Position numbers and translations under genes: made by a program. Shown piece after piece: positions 1 through 21,861 of a DNA stretch of 64,000 nucleotides. Source of the DNA: Nematostella vectensis (taxonomy: Eukaryota; Cnidaria; Anthozoa; Actiniaria; Edwardsiidae); assembly GCF_932526225.1 (NCBI RefSeq), contig NC_064047.1, positions 7,439,501 through 7,503,500 of the forward strand, read 5' to 3'. Position 1 is the stretch's first letter, and each line of letters starts with the position of its first letter. Below the pieces are notes generated by a model. The model was not told where the DNA came from. It did not search any database and was given only the letters and a program-made list of their open reading frames with translations.

Positions 1-3000
1 CCTAAAATGAAGCGAAGAATAATTTAAAGTCAGAATTGTATGCGAAAACAGAAAATATCGTTTTGTTGTAGGTTTCAAAAACAGCGCGCGCTCGTGAGAA
101 TGTCGCCATTCTTGATTGCGAATGCAGCGCGCGCGCACAATGCAAAAACAATTCGAAGACTAACTAAAAAAATATCTGCTAAATTTTGCAGATTAATTTC
201 CTGAAGTTAAATAATCATTTGACTACCAGGTTGAGATATAAAGATGACGGTAAAAGTTGTAACCATCTAAACGCAAAAATTGAGTTGCCAACATGAATTT
301 TTCGAAATCAGCGTACTCGAAATAGTAATAGTAGCTATGTAGGCAAAAATAAAAGAGAAATGCCTGTAGGTTCATACTATGGGCTTTGAGGTCCCTGACT
401 ATTATATGTCTGGGATCTATTGCTGTCCATTTTCGAGCAAGCTGCAACTAGTACTATTCTATAGTTTGCCTGTGATAATATTTCATTTCGCAACGGAATG
501 ATTGACAAGGATAAACAAAGTTGTGTTTTTGTTTCGAAATCGCATCCTTTGATCTTCGGCCCGCCGAGGACAAATTTTTGTCCACTGTCTACTCGTGTCC
601 GCATTTGTCTTTGGTCATAACCTGAAAGGTCCTGTCAACAACTATTCCTGTACAAAAAGCTAAAAGTACTATAGTTTTCGGTTGAAAGCGGGTATTCGAA
701 CCAAAGCACCTGGGGTGGGTGGGTGGTGGTGGGGGGGGGGGGGGTGTTAGGTGGATAGATAATATGGAAGGGAGGAAAATGTGGAACATATATGATGGCG
801 TGGAATGGCAAGAATGGGGATGACAAAAACAAATATATAGAGTTACAAAATGGAAAGGTGCGATATTTCTTAGAGCTCTTCGAAATACTATAGTAGAAAC
901 TCCTAGTGATAAAGATAATTAATTATACTATACTTGGTGTGTTATCACATCGAAAAGAAAAAAAGTAAAATGACATTTTTATGTACTATCAGCATGGATG
1001 TGGTCATATTTGATACTTTGTTCAGTAACCTGTATAGTATCTTTTATGCACACAAGAAAATAACTATGAAAATACATATGCATTAACGAGTTGGCTCACA
1101 AAGCTTTGATTATTTTATGAAAGCTAATTTTTAAACTTAGTTAAGCAATGACAAATACGACAACTAGAAGTGAATTACTAGAGTACAAACGGTAACGCCT
1201 GTTTTGGAGCCCGCGCTGCATAACCGTTGGTTACTCCTAGTACATATGCTTTTGTTATACTTGTGTTTTTATGGTAGAATAAAACTTTGTTAATATCATA
1301 CATGTCACAACACAAATGTACTTGCAATCCTTCAGGCATCGAAGTCAACCCTAAGCGCAGGGTCTACTTGGAAAAAAAGGGCACCGAACCCTTTTGAATT
1401 AATGCCACATCAATTCTTATATCGACTACGAATTCAAAATTTGCAAGCGGAAAACCAGTGTATTGATCATAAATTATCATGTAGTCACAGTTAATATGTG
1501 GCGTCTAGCTATCATACCAAGAAAAATAGTATCATGGGATCTCAAACAATGATGCTGTACAGGTTGCACCTTTCATACCTCTGTGAAAGAATCGCCATGA
1601 TATGTTGGTAGACATATAACAAAATTCTGAATTTATTGACACAGAATTAAAACCAAGTTTGAACCACAAAAGAGCCGAGGCATCCAACTAGAAAAAAACA
1701 GTACCATATATCATTGGAATCTAAAAAAATATGAGCTACGCCCTCCAAGATTCTATTTAAACAATATGTCGCTGTGCCTTCTGCTAAACGTATTCTTATT
1801 TTGTTACCACTTTTTTGTTTATTTCTCCTTATATATCTCTGTGGCTAATTTAGGTATAAAATATCGTGGCGCTTGGTGAATACTGGGTATAGCTACAGCT
1901 CTTGTCGTCGTTAGGCGATAAGATTCTATTTTGTTTTTTTAATAATAATTATCCGATATTGTAATGCGGCCAAAAGAAAATGGACCTAGAAATTTCGGGT
2001 TAAAGGTGTCCTTACCGGAGCATGCTGCGGAAAAGGGAAAATACATTATATAAATCCCTGTAGAGCCTTACTGCGGTTATATTGAGAGAGAAGGCGAGGA
2101 GTCATTTCTATCTGCACAGACAAAACTTTTTCTGAAGGTAAGGTCTGAAAAAGAAGGAAAAGGAAAAGTGGAAAGTATAAAGACTTTTTGTTTTCATGCA
2201 CAACAGTTGTTGTGTAACAATATTTTGTTACATTTATATAGCACAATTATCAACTGGGCATTTTCAACTGCGCTGTACTATTCGATGCATCCGGGAATCA
2301 CTGTTAACTAGTTTGATAAGTTTTAATCTTATCGAAAAGGAGGCAGCTAACCAATAAAAGGGGTGCCTTTCCCAATTCTCTAAAACCTTTCAAACGAAAA
2401 TGGCACTATAGATTTTATGCCTCTTTTATGTTAGGAAAACCGCAGGCCTTTTTTGTAATTACGATTAGAAATATGACCAACCATTTTTACTGTTGCTGTA
2501 GAAAAATGATGAAAAGCACAATGAACCTTTTTAAATCGTGAGTACGCGAAGCGTAAGAACGATTTTTGTCAGACCTCTTCTAATATCACAACTTTCTACC
2601 AATCAAAACGAACGTTATACATGCTAGCTTATGAGCTTTCATAGGTAGCCCAGGCTCAGGGCGAGTGTAGGTTTATTACAGAGTTTGTATGAGGGAACTG
2701 AGCTTGTTTACAGTTCTTCTTGAAATATATATATTCTGGTTAATTTTTTGCATGTTTTTTTTTGTTTTCGGTAAGTGAAAGACCTATGATGAGATAATGA
2801 AGCGTTGCACGAGCGACAAGAAAACATGGCCATATGAGAAAAACTGCATATCTTATTTTGCAACGGCAGTGGGTCCAGTGCAGCATTTGCAGTGTGACTT
2901 GCTTTTGGAGGTGGCGAAAAACTCAAAACCAAACCCGGTTGCCTTGTGCCGATAATATACGCTAGTGTGAACATGAATTTTGTGGTGAAATTCACGTTTG

Positions 3001-3186
3001 GTTTTCAAATGAGCTAGACCCTGCCTGAGATCTGCAATTTGTTTGGGCCCTTGGCTTAGCAAGAGAAAGAGTTAACCGCTTCAGGACCACCCATACTTTT
3101 TTCCCGTACACGACGAGTAACACAGACACAGAGAGATAAGTAATCAAAATTATAAAACTAGAGGAAAATTGTCCTTTTGATTGCTG

Positions 3187-3225
3187 AAATCTGGATCACA
3201 ATCACGAAGATTGTGATCCAGATTT
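3187..3225. repeat. Perfect 17-bp hairpin
   Basis: The arms 3187-3203 and 3209-3225 are exact reverse complements around a 5-nt loop. The same hairpin, also perfect, is at 47915-47953 in the duplicated block. It may be a small foldback transposon remnant or a structured RNA element; nothing nearby decides between them. Confidence 0.7.
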
Positions 3226-4134
3226 GACAGAATGACAGAAAAAGCTAGCAATTCTTTTCTAAAAATAAAACAAACAAAAAATATTTGTTTTTTTTCCAAA
3301 AAATGCCGAAAAATGTTAAATCGAGAAAGACCAAATGTTTGAACTTGTCTCAATTACACATATGCTTTATTGTGAATCGACATGGTAATAATATCATGAC
3401 ATTCAATGACAGAGATAAAGATATTTTAAAGTAAGAAAACAAAATTTATTTTCATGGGAAGCCGGTCAAGTGTCGCGATTTGTAGGAGACGATTTTTATC
3501 AATTGTTTCAAACTATTTCCACTTTAGATTAGGCAATCGAGGTAAATACCTCGAGTCCCTTTATGAGTGTCTAGAGCAGGTTTAATTACGTCTTGAAGTA
3601 AACAGTGAGTCTCTAAAGCAGTTAGCAGATAATTCTTATCAATCAGGTGTCTCTGGTCTCTTCGGGTCGCAAATATAAACACGAGTAAAAACAGCGAAAT
3701 AAATCCAACCTGAAATGATTTCGCACCATTACTGGGTAGAAATTAAGGCTGTGGTAAAATATGCAGTAATGAAATCGCGAATCTGGCTTTCAACAGAACA
3801 AATAACATGTATCTGAGAGCTGGAATCTCAAAATCCAAGATGGCGGCCAGGAATTCTGGTAACTAAGCATTTCGGTGATGTAGGATGGCAGGCTAGATAC
3901 TTCGTGTAAGAAAAAGGCCTATGTAAGGCCGGAATGAGTGCACTAAAGAAAGAGACAAACAATGGCATATGGGCTTCCTGGTTATTGCGCAAGAATGCCC
4001 GTTGTTTGCCAGTTGCATTTGATAACTGGGCTTCCACAGGTATCCCAATAATAAAGATTATTAGGGGTTTTGGAGTCACTTAAACCCTTCAACCCTTGGA
4101 GGTTATTTAGGTTACTTCTCGTTATCGTGTCGTG

Positions 4135-4178
4135 TCGGGTCCCGGGATCAGTTGGGGAATTTTGAGGTCCTGTACAGT
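4135..4178. repeat. Terminal fragment of a GTCCTGTACA foldback element
   Basis: This stretch matches the right-hand end of the complete foldback element at 22480-23314: GGGTCCCGGGATCAGTTGGG, then GAGGTCCTGTACAGTA. Only one terminus is present, so it is a truncated copy. The same remnant is at about 48868-48914 in the duplicated block, so it predates the duplication. Confidence 0.6.
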
Positions 4179-5264
4179 AAACGGGCACATTTCGGCACTC
4201 ACAAAGCCAAAATAGAAGGCATTTCGGCAGTTGAAATCAGTACCACACGTAGCTATTTTCAGCACTCAGCACCTCTTAGGTCAGTACCACAAATATTTTG
4301 GTACCTCATAGCTCAAAATGGATTTAAAGCCATTTTGGTTTTTAGGGCCATAACGGTTCTTTTGATTTTTACAGTGTAGCAAGACACTAGAAGAGCATAG
4401 AAACTTCTGAAGGCTTTTACCGACACAAAGTCTAAATCTCTGACGAAGTTATCACTGATCGATATGAAGACGCATCTCCTATCACATCTCGTTGTGCTGT
4501 GGTGCGTTACCCTCTGTGCTCTGGCATCAGGAAAGGAAATTCAAGACCAGGAACTAGGGACCAAGGACGAGCGGGACTATCAGTTGGAAAAGCGTGCAAG
4601 CGATGATCTCGAAAAACGTGTAAAAAAACTGGAGGAAAAGTGAGTAAATTTGACATTCGAAACCGAGTGTATGTTGCATTGAATTGTGACAGTTACTTGA
4701 TTTTTTTCTTTTTCTTTTGGATTGGAATTGAAGACTGGGATTCCCTAGAATTTAAAAGAACATGTTCAGCCTTTGGTCAACAACACCATAAAACAGTGAC
4801 ATCTGAAGAAACAAACCACCCATTGCCGGCTTAGCTTACTAGGGGCAATTATTGTATCCAAAGTTAAAGTTAAAGGCCTATGAACCACGATCGAAAGTCG
4901 TCTTTTCGGTCAATGAAATACAACTGTATGAACAGTATATTATTTTGTGGCAGTGAGCGTTGCGTCTGGCGGCATTTAGAGAACAATTTCCATTCACCGA
5001 ATGTTACGTTTACCCTTTGTTCGTAATCATTCAATGTGGCAAGCGTAGCTGAAACATACAATAAACGATATATTTACCAAAATAAGTTGAAAAACTTAAT
5101 TAATCCTCTGTTCGTAGATTAACATCATTGTTTTCAGGAAATTAATCGAGAATGCCCAAGGCTAAATATATATTTCTATCACATTAATAAATAACTATAA
5201 TTAAATCATTCTATTATTATTTGTTTGTCTGCCTTATGGCACACATATATTGCTTCAATTCAGT

Positions 5265-5600
5265 CCCTCACCCAGGATTTTTCCTGGGGGGGGGGGGGGG
5301 GGGGCGAAATCCGAAAAAATGGACCTAATTTTTCAGTGGGGGAGAGGGAGGGAGTTCTCTGATACAATTCTAAACAACTCCGAAAGAACAAAAAGGGATT
5401 TTTTTTATGCCTTTGCATTATCTTCACGGGACGTTTATAGTCGGATTTGGCTACATACCAGAGTGATCTAGCTTATGATTTTTAGTTTTAGTCTATTGAG
5501 AACCAAGAGTGGACTTCTAGCCGTTGTGGGGGGGGGGGGGGGGGGTGCTTTCGCACCCCTACACAACGGCCCCCTGCACACCCCTGGGTACAAGCCTGCA
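5265..5600. repeat. Dispersed poly-G-containing repeat inside an intron
   Basis: The segment runs from CCCAGGATTTTTCCTGGGGG to a second long G run near 5527-5545. It matches 49990-50310 in copy C, as expected from the duplication. It is also present in reverse orientation at about 37104-37365, where no collagen exon exists. That independent inverted copy shows it is a dispersed element and not part of the collagen intron proper. Confidence 0.65.
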
Positions 5601-7689
5601 ATTGCTTTATCTAGCTTAGCATTTTTCTCCATCATTTTTTTTCAGAATCGATGCTCTTTTTAAAGGAGGGGTAACTGTCCCGTGGCTTAGAGGTAAGGCA
5701 AAGTCGTTGTCAGTTACACATTTATTATTGTTTCAATACAACCTAACCCTAACGAAAAATTATCATTTTTAGTCGATTGGTTTGTTTTATTGGTTTGCAT
5801 AGATCATATTGCCTGTTCTATGTTTCGCTGTTTTATTTTTATTCAGTTTTAGTTTTTTTATTTCTCATTTAACTTCTTACAGGCAGGGATGGACGCGATG
5901 GAAAGCCAGGTGGGTAATAAACTAGACCCTGTGCGCAGACGTTTATCTCACCCTGTGTTGTGACATGTATGACAAATAAATCATTTCTTACAAAAACAAG
6001 TTGGCTAGAGAAAAATATTACACTCGTTATCAGTCACACGTACACCCTGTGCCTTTTGTCACAACTGTGTTTTGGTGGACGTCAATCATGACTTGAATTT
6101 TTCCAATTCTTCATCTGTAAGAGCTGTCACAGATCGATCACAACTAAAACAACATCAAAGTGGATCGCCTTCTTAGCTACAGTCACCAAGAAAATACCGA
6201 TAAACACAAAACCAGCAGTTAGTACGACATGTTTCTTGGCTTTGCATTGTTGTTGATTCAGTGCGTTGCGTATGTATATCTTGTCTGCTTTCTTGACGCC
6301 TGGTACTTTTCGGCGCTCTCTCATTGGTTAGCGGTCTAACGGCCGCCGTAACTGCGAAATGGCTTCCGTCAACAACCAGTCGCGACTCGGAAACGAAAAT
6401 CATAAGGTGCACGTGTGACTGAAAAACGAGTATAAAAGTGACATATTACAAAATGATATTGTTTTTTAAGTGAAATTATCGTGGAGTCCACGAGAAGTCC
6501 TTTTGAGTAGTCCTTATCTATCATTTGGCTGTTAGAACTTCAAAAATTGTTGAACTTACCGTCGTCACACGACATGGAGTCATGGTATTGGCCACCAGTT
6601 TGTTTTAGTCGAATTTATCGAAGGATTCTTTCCAACATAGATGATGTAATAGATGTCCTCGAGATTTTCATGATTCATGACATTTTTTACAAACAACTCC
6701 TTGAATGAAAACGTTCCCCTGCTAGCAGGGAGATTAGAACGCTTTGCTTCAATCAATTTAATAAAAAAATCTCATGAAGAATGAGGGAGAGTTTGTCGTT
6801 TTCAAGAATATACTTCACAGGAGGAATTAAAGTGATCATTTCTAGCAACTGGATGAGTCTCGTGTATTTCTATTGTTGTCAGTATTGTGTCCATCCCCAA
6901 AAGCACATACTGTGAACTTGTCTCCCTCTGTGGAATTCATTAAACCCTGATGCCTAGCGTAAAAAGTAATATAGGCAATTAGGATTATTTCTTCATTCCT
7001 TAGCGCTTAGGGCATTTAACTCTTGAAGCATTCTTGATGCAATCTGACTAAAGTGGTCGGGAGTTCAGTCAGTACATGATAAGTATCACCGGTATTAGGT
7101 TTTGCGTTAGTTATTACAATTTGCGGCTTACGGTGCAGTATTTTCAAATAAACGGTGGATGCTAACAGGAATTCTTAGAAATCATTTTCTAAAAGAGCAA
7201 TGATCATTATATTTCTTCTTTTTTTTTCGTTGAGATCGGTTTGGTTTATTTTCCCTTTCATTTGTTTTAATGTTTCGTCCTTATCATTGAAGTTTTTAAT
7301 CTATTTTTCAGGCAAGGATGGACGCGATGGAAAGCCAGGCGGGTAATAAACTAAAACCTGTGCGCAGACGTGCATTTGAGCCCCTGTTTCGTGACAGGCA
7401 TTAAAAAAAAACCACACACATTTGAAATTATTATGACAATTACAAGTATCACCGGTATTACATTTTGAGTTATTATTACATTTTGCGGGGTACGGAGCAA
7501 GATTTTAAAATAAAGGCAGTTTTATGATTGTACTAAGTAAAGTAAACATCTTTGAATTACCCATGATTCACAGGTAGAGATGGAAAGGACGGTAAACCAG
7601 GAGTGGGCGATTTCTGGTTAGGAGGACGTGCACTGCGGCGCTCGTCGAAAAAATTAATTCTAAACCCATCAGCGAATCCGTTAACTAAA

Positions 7690-7961
7690 AATGTTTAAAC
7701 CGAATAACCTGGCAGCAGAAAATCAAGCCGCTCCACCTTTACGGGAGTAACTACCCGAGGGTGCGCTGGGGTTGGGATTCGTTGTATAGGCCGCGCACAT
7801 TTGACCGTTTGTGCACTTAGTTGCGGGGTGTTGTCCGCCGCATTTATAAAACTTATTGTCGAACCTGCACCCGCCAAGTGTACTTGGTCCCAGGGGTACC
7901 TATTGGCTGCCCGTTGCCTTAAGAGCCGACATTTTTGTTGATCGTAATAATACCGATCCAT
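7690..7961 (-). pseudogene. Retroelement gag zinc-knuckle fragment inserted at a collagen exon
   Basis: On the minus strand one frame reads YKCGGQHPATKCTNGQMC, a retroelement-type CCHC zinc knuckle. The paralogous insert in C (52451-52690) reads CYKCGGQHPATKC, a complete CX2CX3HX4C knuckle. In A the first cysteine codon is changed (TGT to TTT in coding sense), so the knuckle is damaged. The insert lies directly against a Gly-X-Y exon that has lost its donor site, which suggests the insertion destroyed that exon. No other gag, protease or polymerase motif was recognised beside it. Confidence 0.6.
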
Positions 7962-8400
7962 GCAATACTACGCTGTAATCACGCGAACCGTTTCGCCGTA
8001 CGTTTCGCCGTATCGCTTGATACTTCACCCAGACCATATTTAAGACTCCATTGTCAGGTCAGAATATTTTTTTAAAGTTTTACGATTTTATTTCGTAGTA
8101 AAGTGAACGGCTTATTTCAATCCCATATGTTTACTGTAAACCATGGCACACACAACGTAACGTGAACCACTATTATTCATTCATACACACAGTGAGCTTG
8201 GGGTACCTGTGGTTGAGGCTGGGCCGTTTTTTTGGGGGGGACATTATAAGGCTGAATATGTTCTTAACGATGTTCTTAAATTTTAGTGTATATAAGAATA
8301 TAATACCCAATGAATTATTAGGAAGAGAATTACACTAGTGATCAATAGCAATAATAAGGTTGTTACTATGAGCACAATTTCATTCTGCAATTTAGAACGC

Positions 8401-8504
8401 ATCAGGGCTTAGGCTCGATTTCCACATGGTTTCTGTGAGCCCGCTGTATGTTAGTAGGGTCGATGAGGCCTAGCGACGGCTGGGAATCGAGCCTAATCAG
8501 GGCT
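8401..8504. mobile_element. 86-bp foldback MITE with 9-bp target duplication
   Basis: The direct repeats ATCAGGGCT at 8401-8409 and 8496-8504 flank an element with inverted ends TAGGCTCGATTTCC and GGAATCGAGCCTA. The paralogous copy is at 53161-53264 with the same flanks. The size and target-site length suit a small non-autonomous DNA transposon; the superfamily is not assigned. Confidence 0.7.
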
Positions 8505-8996
8505 AAAAAAAGTCTCAGCAGTGCTATCTGAGCCTCGGAATTTAGTTTCCTGTTCTGAAGATACTCTCAATTTGCTTGCATTAATTTTTATTGATATCCT
8601 CAAGGCCCTAAAGGAGCGCCCGGTGCTAGGGGGAGGACTGGTGCGAGGGGTCCCCCCGGTCCCAGGGGGTCCTCTGGTGTACAGTACGTGCGATGGGGGA
8701 AGACCTCGTGCCCACGCTCTGCGCGGCTTGTCTACAAAGGTGAGATCTTCGTCCTGTTCGCTAGTCTGCTAAGAACGACTACTAAGCAGACTATCTGTGT
8801 TAAAGAAATAGAGCTTTATTTATTTAAACAAAAAACGAATAATAACAAGTCTTGGAAATATAAAAAGAGCAACATTTCAAATATACTGGAATTTTGATAT
8901 TGATTGTAAAGTTACATATGTCACGTGACTTGACTTGACTCCGCGCATGTAGAATAATAGTAAGGCTGTTAAGGGTGTTGGGACATATCTCGTTAC

Positions 8997-9340
8997 TTAG
9001 ACCCTGTCCCCACGTATACGTTTTCGTTTGAAAACGCAATCTTTTTGCTCCGTTTTTAAAAAGATCCGCGTCCCCACGAAGCGTTTTCATTTTTATACTA
9101 CCCGTCCCCACGAAAACGCAAAAACGATACGAAAACGATAACAAGTTCTACAGCGCATGCGTACTCGCGCGCCAAGTGGACTGGATCTGAGTTATCAGGC
9201 AATCGTTTTCGAAAGGTTCCGTTTTAGTCCGTCCCCACAGCCCTGAAAGGGTATCGTTTTCAAATTGTTTCACTCTGGATACCGTTTTCAAACCGTTCCA
9301 TTTTTGGTACATATTAGTCAATCTTGTTTTAAAAACTGTC
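8997..9340. mobile_element. Truncated copy of the CGTTTTCG foldback element
   Basis: The left end (TTAGACCCTGTCCCCACG) and body match the complete element at 53981-54693. The right inverted end is missing, and the copy stops at about 9340, exactly where A and C stop being colinear. The deletion that removed the collagen terminal exon therefore has one breakpoint inside this element. Confidence 0.7.
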
Positions 9341-9342
9341 TG

Positions 9343-9577
9343 GAGCTGAATTTACGAAAATTTAACGAAAACAGATACCTCCCCCTTATTTTGACTTTTT
9401 TCACAGCCCGTCAAAGTGAAACACCGCTGCACCTAGTATCCAGTGCATTGCGGACCCATCTCTACTCCCTCATCGTTGTGCTGAAGCCAGCACAATTTGA
9501 TGGTTGCTTGTATTTTTCAATCAAAAATACAGATATGAGCATATCGGGAATGTGCTGTGCTTATGGATGTTTGCAAG
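9343..9577. repeat. Degenerate dispersed repeat beside the deletion junction
   Basis: The stretch matches 56544-56797 downstream of collagen copy C, starting GAGCTGAATTTACG, and is also distantly similar to part of 59475-59935. An open frame runs through it into the first KIF20B-like exon, but a good acceptor (GGTTTCAG) separates the two. I read the open frame as chance. Confidence 0.55.
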
Positions 9578-9630
9578 AACTTGCTTTTTACTTACTTTCA
9601 CCTGCTTGCCACTTTTTGTTCTGGTTTCAG

Positions 9631-20305
<10,675 letters not shown>

Positions 20306-20350
20306 TAAGAGAAATCAGCATATAAGTGAGGTGTCCTTTTATAATTTACA

Positions 20351-20560
20351 AAAAAAGTCTGGATTTTTTTAATCGGAACTTTTCCAAACAATCGTAATAG
20401 CTAATAATATAGTTGCAACTATAACGCTATTTGAAACCCACTACCATCAATTCACAGAAAATGTCTGGATCTTTTTGATTGGGGCTTTTCCAAACAATTT
20501 GATAGCTGTTAATATAGTTACAACTATAACGGGTATTTGAAACCCACTATCGTCAATTAT
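20351..20560. repeat. Two tandem copies of a unit of about 110 bp, downstream of KIF20B-like
   Basis: The motif order GTCTGGAT, TTTTCCAAACAAT, AATATAGTT-CAACTATAAC, ATTTGAAACCCACTA, TCAATT occurs twice in a row with moderate divergence. No gene was recognised in the rest of 20306-21005; the short open frames there show no family features. Confidence 0.7.
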
Positions 20561-21005
20561 TATTTACTGCCATAGAACTTGGACATATTCAAATTTGGTC
20601 TGACTGTTTAAGATAGTGTTCTTGGGAATACATCTTCACCAGCGGAAAATAATAGAAATCGCTATTTTTAAAAAGAGGAAGGGGGGAGTTAGTTAGCAAA
20701 CTAGATTATATGTTGTTGTTGTTTGCATATTTGTAAGACATTTGAAATATGTTTTCGTGAACCCAAAAGAATGAGTTGTGTCATTGGGGAACAAAAACAA
20801 GTTGCTAATACGTTGCTTGTCACCGTGCTGAACTTTATAGAAAAGAAACACAGTTTAGATGAATCAGGAATGTATTGTAAATACAAAGTTGAAAATTGGA
20901 AAAATAAATGTAGAGAAATATACTGTTGTAGCCGTTTTGATAAGCAGTATAATGAAATGAGTTATTCATTTTGTTACGCTCATCTTAAAATAATCAAATC
21001 TCAGC

Positions 21006-21171
21006 AGCCTAGCCCCAGGCGTTTTTACCGGGTTTCCTGTGCTCGGTGACGAACCGTGAGGTAGGTTGGGGGCTGGGACGAGCTCACCCACAGAACGGGG
21101 AGATGGTTTCCTGTGACGTCACAACTCTTACCATACACAGGAAACCCAATAAGAACGCCTGGGACTAGGCT
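21006..21171. mobile_element. Foldback MITE with AGCCTAG ends
   Basis: The inverted ends are about 35 bp: AGCCTAGCCCCAGGCG, then ACCGGGTTTCCTGTG, on the left, and CACAGGAAACCC then CGCCTGGGACTAGGCT on the right. The 166-bp element has no coding capacity. The target duplication is not clear. Confidence 0.75.
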
Positions 21172-21250
21172 TAACAAATCTCCTTTATTTCGTTTCAACA
21201 AGGGCTCTTCTTTCGTCCCTGCGATCGGTATAAAACACAGCTCGATTAAT

Positions 21251-21480
21251 TTAAAGCCGCATTGTCACCAGTTTACTTCCGGAGGTCCGTCGGAAACCTC
21301 AAAAGAATCTATTAGAATCCGCGCTGTAAAACGGGCCATCCGCTCTAAATTATCAGTCCTCGAAGAAATTTCCAAAAGACACACTGCTTTTAAAATTTTG
21401 AAATATTTTCCGCAGTTTCCGTTAAAAATCATCGGAGATTGTTACGTAATCGACCGGAAGTAAACTGGTGACAATTGAGC
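21251..21480. mobile_element. Foldback MITE with AAAGCCGCATTGTCACCAG ends
   Basis: The left end AAAGCCGCATTGTCACCAG continues into TTTACTTCCGG, and the right end is CCGGAAGTAAACTGGTGACA. A second copy with body in the opposite orientation is at 61376-61624. The outermost bases on the right have decayed here. Confidence 0.8.
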
Positions 21481-21861
21481 CAGTTGGACACATAATTAGC
21501 ATATTTTACATTTTGAAAATAGGGAGTCATATATCCCCTTTGAATTACGTACTGACTAGAGAGAAGAAAAAGGGTTATTAATTTCGCTATTGTGACGGTT
21601 GCACTAAAAGTACCCTGGAAACCAGGCACACTATATATTTTTCGAGCAAAGATGGGCTGACTTTGTTTTCGACTTTCTAAACGAACAGGGTAAAGCGGAC
21701 TGCCAACATCTCGACCGAACCCCAGGGCACATGAGGTGCGCGCGCAACCGGCCCCTTGGCCGCCAAAAATGGGTCATTTCTTATCGAGGGTTTTTCAAAT
21801 ACTATCTTTTTCCTTATGATGCTAAGAGCGCGCTTGAGTGGCGATGGGGCTCATAGTGTTG

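Larger units (their letters stand above)
1..4463. other. 5' flank of collagen copy A, no gene seen
   Basis: No convincing coding exon is visible on either strand. The sequence is closely similar to 38602-49193, which flanks collagen copy C, apart from a 3-kb tandem expansion present only there. It is AT-rich, with a poly-G run near 730-743 that gives proline-rich shadow frames on the minus strand. A candidate 5' UTR acceptor (pyrimidines then CAG) lies at about 4372-4374, shortly before the collagen ATG. The left end of the duplicated block cannot be seen because the window starts inside it. Confidence 0.6.
4464..8739 (+). pseudogene. Short-chain collagen C4-like copy A, decayed and missing its terminal exon
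   Basis: Exons recognisable by homology to copies B and C are 4464-4639 (signal peptide MKTHLLSHLVVLWC... and a dibasic EKR site), 5646-5692 (GGVTVPWLRG), 5883-5909 and 7312-7338 (27 bp each, Gly-X-Y triplets), 7574-7609 (Gly-X-Y) and 8605-8739 (eight Gly-X-Y triplets, then VQYVRWGKTSCP). Most junctions keep GT-AG and phase 1. The copy is broken in three ways. The 7312-7338 exon has a GC donor where C has GT. The 7574-7609 exon has lost its donor and runs into retroelement sequence. The cysteine-rich terminal exon present in B and C is absent, because sequence matching C 54325-56543 is deleted at about 9340. A transcript could encode at most a collagen stub. Confidence 0.85.

Noticed and set aside
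589-832. Proline-rich minus-strand frames here and at 39233-39482
   Set aside because: They come from G runs and GGGTG simple sequence and differ in length between the two duplicated blocks.
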